The position numbers and the translations under genes were made by a program. A stretch of 64,000 nt of DNA from Pontivivens marinum (GTDB lineage: Bacteria > Pseudomonadota > Alphaproteobacteria > Rhodobacterales > Rhodobacteraceae), in the NCBI RefSeq assembly GCF_900231835.1, contig NZ_OCTN01000008.1, positions 62,001-126,000 on the forward strand. Reading direction: 5' to 3'. Positions 29,455 to 38,046 of this stretch are shown piece by piece (positions within the stretch are counted from its first letter, which is position 1; the number at the start of each line of letters is the position of its first letter). Under the pieces are notes generated by a model. That model ran no database searches. It had not been told where the DNA came from and saw only the letters and a list, made by a program, of their open reading frames with translations.

Positions 29455-31538
29455 GCGGGGTCGTCTTTGCACCCTTGGTGCCATTGGTTCTGATCGCTGG
29501 ATTGGCGGCGGCGCTGGTGGTGCTGTGCCTATATGCGGCGTGGATGCGGTTGCCCGGTTGGGCGCTGCGCGGGCTGGGCGGGCTGGTTTTTCTGGCGGCA
29601 CTTGCTGGTCCCAGCCTGAAGGATGAGGATCGTAGCCCGCTGGTCGATGTTGCGTTTCTGCTGGTGGATCGGTCCGACAGTCAGGATATCGGCGTCCGGC
29701 CTACTCAGATCGAGCAGGCGGAGGCGGAGCTGTCAGCCTCGCTGGACCTCTTGGCGGGTGATCCCGATGCGCCCTTGGAATGGCGGCGGGTTGAGGTTGG
29801 CAACGCCACCGGCGCGCAGGAGGGGCGTGGCACCCTGGCGATGCGCGCGCTGTCCGATGCGATGGCCGGTGTTGCGCCGGACCGGATTGCGGGTGCCATT
29901 ATGATCAGCGACGGGCAGGTGCATGATCGGGAATTGACGCCCGAACTGAACGCGCCGCTGCATCTGGTCCTGACCGGTGAGCCACGCGAATGGGATCGCA
30001 AGCTAACGCTGGTCGCGGCCCCAGCATTTGGCATCGTAGGCGAAAACGTGCAGCTAACCCTGCGCGTGGATGAGCTGGGTGCGGTTCCGCAGCCATCGTT
30101 GAGCGAGACCTTGCTGGTCAGTTTCGATGGCGGTGACGATATTCGGATCGAGGTGCCGCTGGGTGAGGATATCACCTTTGATCTGCCGATCACGCGGGGC
30201 GGGATGAACATCATCCAGCTCTCCGTGGCGGAGGGGGCGGGTGAGCTGACGCCGCGCAATAACTCGGCATTATTGGAGATTAACGGCATTCGCGACCGGC
30301 TGCGGGTGCTACTGGTTTCGGGTGAGCCGCATGCGGGTGGGCGCACGTGGCGTAACCTGCTGAAATCGGATGCGGCGGTGGATTTGGTGCACTTCACCAT
30401 TCTGCGCCCCCCGTCCAAGCAAGATGGCGTGCCGGTTTACGAGATGAGCCTGATCGCGTTCCCCACGCATGAGCTGTTCATGGAAAAGATCGACGAATTC
30501 GATCTGATCATCTTTGACCGTTATCGTCGACGGGGCGTTTTGCCGCCCAGCTATCTGGATAATATTGCCCGCTATGTTGAGGAAGGCGGCGCGGTTCTGG
30601 TTGCCTCCGGCCCTGCATTTGCCGGGGTGGAAAGCCTGTGGCGCACCCCCTTGGCTCGCGTTTTGCCCGCCGATCCGACTGCGCGGGTGATCGAGGAGGG
30701 CTATCTGCCGCTGATCTCGGAGCTGGGCGCACGCCATCCGGTGACGGCTGGTTTGGAGGCGTTCGCGCCCAGCCCCTCGGTCGATGGATTGCCCGGTTGG
30801 GGGCGCTGGTTCCGGTTGATCGATCTGGAACAAACCTCGGGCGATGCGGTGATGGAGGGGCCAGATGGGCGGCCGCTGTTGATCCTTGACCGGCCGGGGC
30901 GGGGGCGGATTGCGATGCTTGCCTCGGATCATGCGTGGCTGTGGTCGCGCGGGTTTGAGGGTGGCGGCCCGCAGGTGGAATTGCTGCGCCGACTGGCCCA
31001 TTGGCTGATGCAGGAGCCGGAGTTGGAGGAGGAGGTTCTGCTGGGCGATGATGATCGCGGCGACTTGGTCGTAAGCCGTCGTAGCCTGAGCACGGAGCCA
31101 CCTGCATTGGAATTGACCGGCCCTGACGGCACGGTTCTGACGCCGCAAATGGTGGAAACGCAGCCGGGGCGCTGGGAGGCGCGGATCGCAGATGCGGAGC
31201 AGGGCCTGTGGCGACTGGCGGATGGGGATGTCACCGGCGTTGCTGCCGTTGGCCCAGCCGCGCCGAAGGAGTTCGAGAACGCGCTGTCCACGCCCGACCT
31301 GTTGGAGCCGCAGATAGATGCCTCGAATGGTGGCGTGATCCGTATCTCTGACGGCGTGCCTGATCTGCGCCGCGTGCGTGAGGGGCGTAACGCTGCGGGG
31401 CGCGGTTGGCTGGGGCTGGCCGATCGGCAGGCCTACACCGTTGAAAATGTCAGCCTGACCCCGCTGGCCCCTGCGTGGCTGGTGCTGCTGCTGGTCGGGC
31501 TGTTGATTATCGGCGCGTGGCGGTTGGAAAGCCGTTAA
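29451..31538 (+). CDS. Membrane protein with vWA-like and glutamine-amidotransferase-like domains
   Basis: 695 residues. Two N-terminal helices (residues 5-50) and one C-terminal helix (APAWLVLLLVGLLIIGAW) frame a large soluble part. LLVDRSDSQDIG carries a DxSxS MIDAS-like motif, and GAIMISDGQVHD fits the vWA core. From about residue 280 (RLRVLLVSGEPHAGG) a class I amidotransferase-like fold starts, without a recognisable catalytic Cys-His-Glu triad. It is the last gene of the MoxR cluster, and its stop overlaps the convergent DUF599 stop. Function unknown. Confidence 0.72.
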   Translation: MSGVVFAPLVPLVLIAGLAAALVVLCLYAAWMRLPGWALRGLGGLVFLAALAGPSLKDEDRSPLVDVAFLLVDRSDSQDIGVRPTQIEQAEAELSASLDLLAGDPDAPLEWRRVEVGNATGAQEGRGTLAMRALSDAMAGVAPDRIAGAIMISDGQVHDRELTPELNAPLHLVLTGEPREWDRKLTLVAAPAFGIVGENVQLTLRVDELGAVPQPSLSETLLVSFDGGDDIRIEVPLGEDITFDLPITRGGMNIIQLSVAEGAGELTPRNNSALLEINGIRDRLRVLLVSGEPHAGGRTWRNLLKSDAAVDLVHFTILRPPSKQDGVPVYEMSLIAFPTHELFMEKIDEFDLIIFDRYRRRGVLPPSYLDNIARYVEEGGAVLVASGPAFAGVESLWRTPLARVLPADPTARVIEEGYLPLISELGARHPVTAGLEAFAPSPSVDGLPGWGRWFRLIDLEQTSGDAVMEGPDGRPLLILDRPGRGRIAMLASDHAWLWSRGFEGGGPQVELLRRLAHWLMQEPELEEEVLLGDDDRGDLVVSRRSLSTEPPALELTGPDGTVLTPQMVETQPGRWEARIADAEQGLWRLADGDVTGVAAVGPAAPKEFENALSTPDLLEPQIDASNGGVIRISDGVPDLRRVREGRNAAGRGWLGLADRQAYTVENVSLTPLAPAWLVLLLVGLLIIGAWRLESR

Positions 31539-32230
31539 TCGTCGAGCAGCGCCTGACGGGAGCGTGAGAAGAATTCGCGCCGTGCCAATGTGGTGGTGGT
31601 CATGATAGTGGCGACGATCAGTGCCTCTGGCCCGATCACCCATGCCATTGCGGTGAGAGAGTAATAGATGCCCCGCAAACCACGGTTAAAGCTGCGCGCG
31701 GCATAACAATTCAGGCGGGCGGCACGGGTGGCGATGCGGCGCCCTTCCTCCGTTTTGCCGTCATTTGGCACAGCTGCCATTACGATGGCGCAATAGCTGA
31801 ACAGGCGGTTGGACCACGCGAATTTCAGGAAGGTAAAGCTGGTGATGCCCAGCACCATCAACATCTCGATCTGGATCGCCTGCACGGTGTTGTCGGGCAA
31901 TATGCCGCCGCCTGCGGACAGGATCAGCTCAGGCTTACCAATGATCGCGAAAATACCACCAATGGCCAGCAGGGTGGTTGAGCCGAAAAAGGCCGTGCTT
32001 TGCTGGATGCCGTTCAGGATGGCGCTGTCGAAAATACGCACGTCGCGCGCGGCCATTTCCTGCATCCAGCTGTAACGATGGCGCATCATCAGGATATGAA
32101 CCGAGGGGCGCTTGTTGCTCTCACGCTCAATCCAGACGGTCATCACCAGCCATGCGGTCCAGAATGTGATCAGCGCGGCAAGGTCCAATGGCCCGAATTT
32201 GTCTATCAAGCCTGCGAAGTCCAAATGCAT
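31535..32230 (-). CDS. DUF599 family membrane protein
   Basis: 231 residues with four predicted membrane helices: LAALITFWTAWLVMTVWI, STTLLAIGGIFAIIG, MLMVLGITSFTFLKFAWS and SLTAMAWVIGPEALIVATI. The segment RDVRIFDSAILNGIQQSTAFF and the aromatic/basic NRLFSYC are typical of DUF599. No role is known for the family. It is divergent from glcD and tail-to-tail with the vWA/GATase gene. Confidence 0.85.
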   Translation of the reverse strand: MHLDFAGLIDKFGPLDLAALITFWTAWLVMTVWIERESNKRPSVHILMMRHRYSWMQEMAARDVRIFDSAILNGIQQSTAFFGSTTLLAIGGIFAIIGKPELILSAGGGILPDNTVQAIQIEMLMVLGITSFTFLKFAWSNRLFSYCAIVMAAVPNDGKTEEGRRIATRAARLNCYAARSFNRGLRGIYYSLTAMAWVIGPEALIVATIMTTTTLARREFFSRSRQALLDD

Positions 32231-32338
32231 TCTATCGTCCCTAACTGATCGGCATGCACATTACGGTGCAGGTGCAGCAGCTTACATAGCATAGGGAAAA
32301 TGTCGCGCATCTGTGAATTCTCTGGCTGTTTTTTGTCA

Positions 32339-32359
32339 TTGGTAATATAAACAAACCAA
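32339..32359 (+). promoter_or_regulatory. Inverted repeat upstream of glcD
   Basis: TTGGT (32339-32343) and ACCAA (32355-32359) are separated by 11 bases, 24 bases ahead of the glcD start. GntR/FadR-type regulators such as GlcC and PdhR recognise TGGT...ACCA half-sites, usually with a 3-base spacer, so the match is suggestive only. Confidence 0.35.
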
Positions 32360-32382
32360 TTTACCGGATTGAGGAGCCGCTC

Positions 32383-33831
32383 ATGCAGATGCCAGACCCA
32401 AACGCGATGATTATCGCACGTAAGGCGCATCTGGTCGCGCGATTGCAGCAGGTATTGCCCGAGGATGCTGTGATCCATTCCGATAATGAGGTTCGCGCCT
32501 ATGAATGCGACGCGCTGACCGCCTATAAATGCCCGCCGCTTGCCGCTGTTCTACCCGCAAACACGGCGGAGGTCGCGGCTGTTTTGCGCATTTGCCATGA
32601 GGAGGGCGTGCCCGTTGTGCCGCGCGGGTCGGGCACGTCGCTATCGGGCGGCGCGCTGCCAACGGCGGATGCGGTTATTCTGGGCGTGGCCAAGCTGAGC
32701 GACGTTCTGGAAACCGATTATGACAACCGCTTCATCCGCGTTCAAACCGGCCGCACGAATTTGAGCGTGACCGGCGCGGTAGAGCAGGACGGCTTTTTCT
32801 ACGCTCCCGATCCGTCCAGCCAGCTGGCCTGTGCGATTGCGGGCAATATCGCGATGAATTCCGGCGGGGCGCATTGCCTGAAATACGGCGTGACCACGAA
32901 TAACCTGCTGGGCGTCACGATGGTCACGATGGAGGGTGAGGTCATCGAGGTTGGCGGTGCCCATCTGGACGCGGCGGGCTATGATCTGCTGGGCGTGATC
33001 TGCGGGTCCGAGGGGCAGCTGGGCGTCGTGACGGAGGCGACGTTGCGCATCATCGCTCAGCCCGAGGGCGCGCGCCCGATCATGCTGGCCTTTGACAGTA
33101 ACGAGGTGGCGGGGGCCTGTGTCTCGGACATTATCCGCGCCGGTGTTTTGCCCGTTGCGATCGAATTCATGGATCGGCCCTGCATTCAGGCCTGTGAGCG
33201 TTTTGCCAAGGCAGGTTATCCCGAATGTGAGGCCCTGCTGATCGTTGAGGTTGAGGGCTCTGACGCGGAAATCGACGAGCAATTGTCGAAAATCACCGCT
33301 ATCGCCGCCACGCATAACCCTGTTGAGATGCGAGAGAGCAAGTCCGAGGCGGAATCAAAGGCGATCTGGGCGGGGCGCAAGGCGGCCTTTGGCGCGATGG
33401 GCCAGATCAACGATTACATGTGTTTGGATGGCACCATTCCGGTCAGTGAGCTGCCGCTGGTCCTGCGCCGGATGCGTGAGATGAGCGCGCAATTCGGGCT
33501 GGATGTCGCCAATGTTTTCCACGCGGGCGACGGCAATATGCACCCACTGATCCTGTTCGATGCGAACAAGCCCGGCGATCTGGAAATTTGCGAGGCCTTT
33601 GGCGCGGAGATCCTGAAGCTCTGCGTTGAAGTGGGCGGTTGCCTGACGGGTGAGCACGGCGTTGGCATTGAAAAACGCGATCTGATGCATGTGCAGTTCA
33701 ACCGCGTCGATCTGGAAATGCAGTTGCGGGTCAAGGATGTGTTCGACCCCGGCTGGCTGTTGAACCCTGCAAAGGTGTTCCCGCTGGATGTGACCGAGGG
33801 ACGTCGCATCATCCGCCAAACTGCTGCTTGA
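32383..33831 (+). CDS. glcD: Glycolate oxidase, FAD-binding subunit GlcD
   Basis: A 482-residue FAD-linked oxidase subunit that oxidises glycolate to glyoxylate. The PCMH FAD-binding domain carries VPVVPRGSGTSLSGGALP and FYAPDPSSQLACAIAGNIAM. The C-terminal domain has FHAGDGNMHPLILFD and GEHGVGIEKRDLM, matching GlcD and D-lactate dehydrogenases. GAGGAG lies 7 bases ahead of the ATG. Followed directly by glcE and glcF, which identifies the three-subunit enzyme. Confidence 0.93.
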   Translation: MQMPDPNAMIIARKAHLVARLQQVLPEDAVIHSDNEVRAYECDALTAYKCPPLAAVLPANTAEVAAVLRICHEEGVPVVPRGSGTSLSGGALPTADAVILGVAKLSDVLETDYDNRFIRVQTGRTNLSVTGAVEQDGFFYAPDPSSQLACAIAGNIAMNSGGAHCLKYGVTTNNLLGVTMVTMEGEVIEVGGAHLDAAGYDLLGVICGSEGQLGVVTEATLRIIAQPEGARPIMLAFDSNEVAGACVSDIIRAGVLPVAIEFMDRPCIQACERFAKAGYPECEALLIVEVEGSDAEIDEQLSKITAIAATHNPVEMRESKSEAESKAIWAGRKAAFGAMGQINDYMCLDGTIPVSELPLVLRRMREMSAQFGLDVANVFHAGDGNMHPLILFDANKPGDLEICEAFGAEILKLCVEVGGCLTGEHGVGIEKRDLMHVQFNRVDLEMQLRVKDVFDPGWLLNPAKVFPLDVTEGRRIIRQTAA

Positions 33832-33867
33832 GACGTTGGCCGATTTATATGCGGCGTGGAGATACTG

Positions 33868-35007
33868 ATGACTGATTTGACAGGCACCGTGCTGACCCCC
33901 GAAACCGAGGATGAGTTGGCGAAAGTGGTTCGTTCCGCTCATGATAACCGCACGGCGTTGCAAATTCGCGGCGGTGGGACGCGGGACTTCGGGAATGAGG
34001 TTCGCACTGATGCGGTGCTGCAAACCGGCGGGCTGAGCGGAATTACACTGTACGATCCAGGGGCGCTAACCTTGGTCGCTCGGGCGGGAACACCCTTGGC
34101 GGATATCGAGGCTGCCTTGGCGGCTGAGGGGCAAATGCTGCCGTTTGAGCCGATGGACCATCGCGGCATTTTGGGCACAACCGGCACGCCGACCATTGGT
34201 GGTGCTGTGGCGGTGAACGCCTCCGGCCCGCGCCGGTTAAAGGCTGGCGCCTGCCGGGATAGCCTGATCGGCGTGCGTTTCGTGACCGGAGAGGGCGAGA
34301 TCATCAAAAATGGTGGCCGTGTGATGAAGAACGTCACCGGCTATGATTTGGTCAAGCTGCTGGCCGGCAGTTATGGCACTTTGGGCGTGTTGACTGAGGT
34401 GTCGTTCAAGGTGTTGCCCCGCCCGCAGGCCACTGCGACCTTGGTCTGGCAGGGTCTGTCGGATGTTGATGCGGTGGCGATCTTGGCTGCTGCGATGCGG
34501 TCGCCCTATGACGTGTCCGGTGCGGCCCATGATCCGGCGGATGGCGGGCGGACTTATGTGCGGATCGAGGGATTGGACCAGTCGGTTTCCTATCGTGCGC
34601 AGGCATTGGCCCGCGATCTGGCATCCCATGGAGCGGCTGAAATTATTGCGGACGCTGCGCAAATCACTGCCATCTGGGCCGGTTTGCGCGATGCGGAACC
34701 ATTGCGCGCAGAGCAGGGTGATATTTGGCGCGTTTCGGTTAAGCCCTCTGACGGTCCTGCGGTGGTTGCCGCCGCCGGCGCCGAGGCCGCGTTTTACGAT
34801 TGGCAGGGCGGTTTGGTTTGGTTGCGGATGCCGCAGGGCGCCGCCTTGCGTGAACGGATTGATGGCATCGCAGGTCATGCGACCCTGATCCGCGGCACGG
34901 GCCAGCGTGTGTTTCAGCCGATGCCGATGCCGATTGCTCGGCTGTCGCAGGGGCTGCGCGCGCGGTTTGACCCGCGTGATATCCTCAATTCCGGCAAGAT
35001 GATTTAG
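33868..35007 (+). CDS. glcE: Glycolate oxidase subunit GlcE
   Basis: 379 residues, the second FAD-binding subunit. LQIRGGGTRDFG and GTTGTPTIGGAVAVNASGPR are the PCMH-type FAD loops, and GRVMKNVTGYDLVKLLAGSYG is specific to GlcE. It lacks the C-terminal half of GlcD, as is normal. The ATG at 33868 has GGAGA 6 bases upstream; a GTG at 33856 would start before that site and is less likely. It is 36 bases after glcD. Confidence 0.92.
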   Translation: MTDLTGTVLTPETEDELAKVVRSAHDNRTALQIRGGGTRDFGNEVRTDAVLQTGGLSGITLYDPGALTLVARAGTPLADIEAALAAEGQMLPFEPMDHRGILGTTGTPTIGGAVAVNASGPRRLKAGACRDSLIGVRFVTGEGEIIKNGGRVMKNVTGYDLVKLLAGSYGTLGVLTEVSFKVLPRPQATATLVWQGLSDVDAVAILAAAMRSPYDVSGAAHDPADGGRTYVRIEGLDQSVSYRAQALARDLASHGAAEIIADAAQITAIWAGLRDAEPLRAEQGDIWRVSVKPSDGPAVVAAAGAEAAFYDWQGGLVWLRMPQGAALRERIDGIAGHATLIRGTGQRVFQPMPMPIARLSQGLRARFDPRDILNSGKMI

Positions 35008-35016
35008 GACGGCGAT

Positions 35017-36306
35017 ATGCAGACGACCTTTACCCCCGAGCAACTGACCGATCCGGCGATTGCACGTTCCAACGAAATCTTGCGCAGTTGCGTTCATTGC
35101 GGGTTTTGCACGGCGACTTGCCCCACCTATCAGGTGCTGGGGGATGAGCTGGACAGCCCGCGTGGCCGGATTTACCTGATCAAGGATATGCTGGAAAACG
35201 AGCGTAAGCCGGATGCAAAAACGGTGAAGCATGTGGACCGTTGCCTGAGCTGTCTGGCCTGCATGTCCACCTGCCCATCCGGCGTGCACTACATGCATCT
35301 GGTGGACCACGCCCGCGCCTACATCGAGAAGAATTACGACCGGCCCTTTATGGATAAGGCGCTGCGCTGGACGCTGTCGCAAATCCTGCCCTATCCGGGG
35401 CGGTTCCGTGCGGCCCTGGGCTTGGCGAAGCTGGGGCGGCCCTTTCGCCGGTTCATGCCTGATCCTCGGCTGCGGGCAATGCTGGACATGGCGCCCCGCG
35501 ATATTCCCTCACCATCGCCCAATGATCGCCCGCAAAGCTTTCCTGCGCAGGGGCAACGGATCAAGCGTGTGGCCCTGATGACAGGCTGTGCGCAAAAGGC
35601 GCTGAACACCGACATTAACGATGCCACCATCCGCATTTTGCGACGGCATGGTGTCGAGGTTGTGGTTGCGCAGGGCGCTGGCTGTTGTGGTGCGCTGACC
35701 CATCATATGGGGCGCGAGGATAAGAGCCATGCCTCCGCCGCCGCCAATGTGCGTGCTTGGGTGACGGAGATGGATGGAGAGGGGCTTGACGCGATCGTGA
35801 TCAATACCTCTGGCTGTGGAACCACGGTCAAGGATTACGGACATATGTTCCGCAACGACCCGCTGGCGGCGGATGCGGCGCGGGTGTCGGGGATTGCGCG
35901 TGATATTTCTGAGCTGCTCGAAACGCTGGACCTGAACGCGCAGCCGCAATCGCTGCGCGTGGCCTATCATTCCGCCTGTTCATTGCAACACGGCCAGCAG
36001 ATCAAGGATACGCCTAAGAAGCTGTTGAAAAAGGCCGGATTTACAGTGGTAGAGCCGCGTGACCCGCATCTATGTTGTGGGTCGGCAGGCACCTATAACC
36101 TGATGCAGCCCGAGATTTCGGGGCAGCTAAAGGCACGTAAGGTCGAGACATTGCAGGCCACAAAACCCGACCTGATCGCCGCCGGTAATATCGGCTGCAT
36201 GATGCAAATCGGATCCGCAATCGGCGTGCCGGTGGTGCATACGGTTGAGCTGCTCGACTGGGCCACAGGCGGGCCGAAGCCGCGCGCCTTGACTGTAGGC
36301 GATTGA
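35017..36306 (+). CDS. glcF: Glycolate oxidase iron-sulfur subunit GlcF
   Basis: 429 residues. Two [4Fe-4S] motifs near the N-terminus (CVHCGFCTATCPTYQ and CLSCLACMSTCPSG) are followed by two CCG domains (GCCGALTHHM; HLCCGSAGTYNLMQ). GlcF passes electrons from the flavin subunits to the quinone pool at the membrane. All cluster cysteines are present. It is 9 bases after glcE, completing the glcDEF operon. Glycolate comes from phosphoglycolate salvage or from algal exudate. Confidence 0.94.
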   Translation: MQTTFTPEQLTDPAIARSNEILRSCVHCGFCTATCPTYQVLGDELDSPRGRIYLIKDMLENERKPDAKTVKHVDRCLSCLACMSTCPSGVHYMHLVDHARAYIEKNYDRPFMDKALRWTLSQILPYPGRFRAALGLAKLGRPFRRFMPDPRLRAMLDMAPRDIPSPSPNDRPQSFPAQGQRIKRVALMTGCAQKALNTDINDATIRILRRHGVEVVVAQGAGCCGALTHHMGREDKSHASAAANVRAWVTEMDGEGLDAIVINTSGCGTTVKDYGHMFRNDPLAADAARVSGIARDISELLETLDLNAQPQSLRVAYHSACSLQHGQQIKDTPKKLLKKAGFTVVEPRDPHLCCGSAGTYNLMQPEISGQLKARKVETLQATKPDLIAAGNIGCMMQIGSAIGVPVVHTVELLDWATGGPKPRALTVGD

Positions 36307-36351
36307 TCCCAGCCCCGCAGACTGTAAAAGTCACGCGGGGCGGAGGGTCCG

Positions 36352-37119
36352 ATGCGATTTTTGATTTTGATGCTGGCGTTGCTGGCAAGTGGTGCCAACG
36401 CCGAGGGCCGCCGCCTGTTATCGGTCGAGGAGGCCGAGGATTGGCAGGCCGTGGGTCGTCTGAACATCGACGGGCGGGGGTTCTGCACCGGTGCGCTGAT
36501 CGCGCCCGATCTGGTGCTGACAGCGGCGCATTGCGTGTTTTCCGAACGAACGCGGCGGCTGGTACGGCCAGACGCGCTGCACTTCGTTGCGGGCTATTAC
36601 ATTGGCGATTACGTCGCGCATCGGCGTGTGCGGCGCGTGATGGTGCATCGCGGCTATGACCCCCTGCGTGAATTGAGCGAGCAGCAGATCGTGTCTGATA
36701 TCGCCGTGCTGGAACTATCCGAGCCGATCAATGATGTGCGCCCGTTCGAGCGTGAGCTGCGCCCCCGCGCGGGTGATCCCATCGTCGTCGTTTCCTATGC
36801 CCGTGATCGGCCTGAGGCCCCCTCGATTCAGGAGCCGTGTGAGACGATCGCCGTGCAGGATCGGTTTGTGGTGATGGATTGCGATGTGACCTTTGGTGCG
36901 TCGGGCAGTCCGGTTTTTACCGTGCGCAACGGGCGTGCGCGGATTTCATCTGTCGTGTCCGCCATCGGACGGCGGGGTGGAGATCAGCAGGTGGCATATG
37001 GCGCGGCGATTGATGAGGGGGCGCTCGATTCGGTGCTGACCGATATTGTGCATGGGGATGCGGATCGCGGCATTCGCCGCCCCGGCGCAAGCATTGCGGA
37101 ACAGTTGGGGCGCGAGTGA
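36352..37119 (+). CDS. Secreted trypsin-like serine protease (S1)
   Basis: 255 residues with a signal peptide (M-R-F-L-I-L-M-L-A-L-L-A-S-G-A-N-A). The chymotrypsin-fold triad is intact: His in LTAAHCVF, Asp in SDIAVLEL and Ser in FGASGSPVF. Cysteines in GFCTGAL and AAHC form the usual His-loop disulfide, and EPCE with MDCDV could form a second. The residue ahead of the catalytic Ser differs from the classic GDSGGP. Substrate unknown; likely periplasmic or exported. A GGAGGG ribosome site precedes the ATG. Confidence 0.85.
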   Translation: MRFLILMLALLASGANAEGRRLLSVEEAEDWQAVGRLNIDGRGFCTGALIAPDLVLTAAHCVFSERTRRLVRPDALHFVAGYYIGDYVAHRRVRRVMVHRGYDPLRELSEQQIVSDIAVLELSEPINDVRPFERELRPRAGDPIVVVSYARDRPEAPSIQEPCETIAVQDRFVVMDCDVTFGASGSPVFTVRNGRARISSVVSAIGRRGGDQQVAYGAAIDEGALDSVLTDIVHGDADRGIRRPGASIAEQLGRE

Positions 37120-37127
37120 ATGGCCCC

Positions 37128-37156
37128 CTTGAATGGCGTGACGCGCCTTCCCAAAT
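37128..37156 (+). promoter_or_regulatory. Candidate heat-shock (RpoH) promoter for hsp20
   Basis: CTTGAA at 37128-37133 and CCCAAAT at 37150-37156, separated by 16 bases, resemble the sigma-32 pattern CTTGAA / CCCATNT. Transcription would start near 37165 and give the thermometer leader that follows. Confidence 0.5.
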
Positions 37157-37179
37157 AGTTTGATGTGAGGCGCCGATAT

Positions 37180-37257
37180 CGGGCTTCGCGAAGTTCTGGG
37201 GCGGTCCATAGATGGAGGCCCTAAGCAAACGTATCGCTTTTGGAAGGATGCATCATG
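37180..37257 (+). promoter_or_regulatory. ROSE-type RNA thermometer controlling hsp20 translation
   Basis: The leader has three consecutive hairpins: CTT-CGCG-AAG (37184-37193), GGGC..TCCAT-AG-ATGGA..GCCC (37199-37221), and a last one at 37231-37251. In the last, GUAUC pairs with GAUGC and CUU with AAG around loop UUGG, and G37236 bulges opposite the AAGGA ribosome site. This UCGCU bulged-G helix masking the ribosome site just before the start codon is the hallmark of ROSE elements, which melt on heating. The match was read by eye and not folded by program. Confidence 0.75.
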
Positions 37258-37704
37258 CGTAATACTGATTTTTCCCCGTTCTACCGCTCCACTGTTGGTT
37301 ATGACCGGTTGTTCAACCTGCTGGACACTGTCGCTGATAATGGTCAGACGGGATATCCCCCCTATAATATCGAAAAAACCGGTGACGATGCTTATCTGAT
37401 TACGGTGGCTGTTGCTGGATTTGCTGAGGATGAGCTGTCAATTGAGGCACGCGATGGCCAGTTGGTCGTTTCCGGCAAGAAGTCGGCGACCGAGCGTGAG
37501 CCAAGCTATCTGCATCGCGGCATTGCGACCCGTGCATTTGAGAAGCGGTTCCAGCTGGCCGATCATGTTCGCGCATTGGGTGCGCGCACCGAAAACGGGC
37601 TGTTGCACATCGAATTGGTGCGTGAAGTGCCCGAAGCATTGAAGCCACGGCGCGTTGAAATCCAATCGGCCAAGGCATTGTCCGCCCAAACCGTCAGTGC
37701 CTGA
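37255..37704 (+). CDS. Small heat-shock protein (Hsp20/IbpA type)
   Basis: A 149-residue alpha-crystallin-domain chaperone that holds unfolding proteins during heat stress. The N-terminus (FSPFYRSTVGYDRLFNLLD) is the IbpA class-A type. The alpha-crystallin domain runs from about residue 37 (NIEKTGDDAYLITVAVAGF) to VRALGARTENGLLHIELVRE, including the conserved A-x-x-x-n-G-x-L motif. ATG at 37255 is set by AAGGA at 37244-37248 and by the thermometer; an earlier in-frame codon at 37240 lies within the hairpin. A strong terminator follows. Confidence 0.95.
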   Translation: MRNTDFSPFYRSTVGYDRLFNLLDTVADNGQTGYPPYNIEKTGDDAYLITVAVAGFAEDELSIEARDGQLVVSGKKSATEREPSYLHRGIATRAFEKRFQLADHVRALGARTENGLLHIELVREVPEALKPRRVEIQSAKALSAQTVSA

Positions 37705-37728
37705 AACTAAGGTTTTGCGCTGAGTTGA

Positions 37729-37754
37729 AGCCGCCCTACGGGGCGGCTTTTTTT
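37729..37754 (+). terminator. Rho-independent terminator after hsp20
   Basis: AGCCGCCC (37729-37736), loop TACG, GGGCGGCT (37741-37748), then a run of T to 37754. This is an 8-bp perfect stem. Confidence 0.95.
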
Positions 37755-37834
37755 ATGCGTGATCGATAACGTGAACGCGCAAGGCGTTGCATTTGCAGTC
37801 TAATGTTGTGCGCGTTTCGGATGTGATCACAAAA

Positions 37835-37848
37835 AATTACACGTAATT
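37835..37848 (+). promoter_or_regulatory. Palindromic operator candidate upstream of the acyl-CoA synthetase operon
   Basis: AATTAC-AC-GTAATT is a perfect 6-base inverted repeat with a 2-base centre, lying in a 290-base gene-free stretch (37755-38046) ahead of the operon. It stands out in AT content from its surroundings. TetR- or MarR-type regulators of acid catabolism bind sites of this shape; no regulator gene is adjacent. Nothing else recognisable was found in the gap. Confidence 0.4.
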
Positions 37849-38046
37849 CCGCTGCATTCTCGAGGGCGGGATGCCCCTGAATTTCGCAGCTCAAATGCAG
37901 AAATTGAACGCTAGTTCATTTTACCCCCTTTACGTGGCTGAAAATCTGCTGGTACGTTTCAAACTCCAACGAAGCAACTTGCGCAATTATCCATCGCCAA
38001 TAAGAGCGAGTGCGCAAAATCTGGCTTCACAGGGGGGAGAAGAAGA

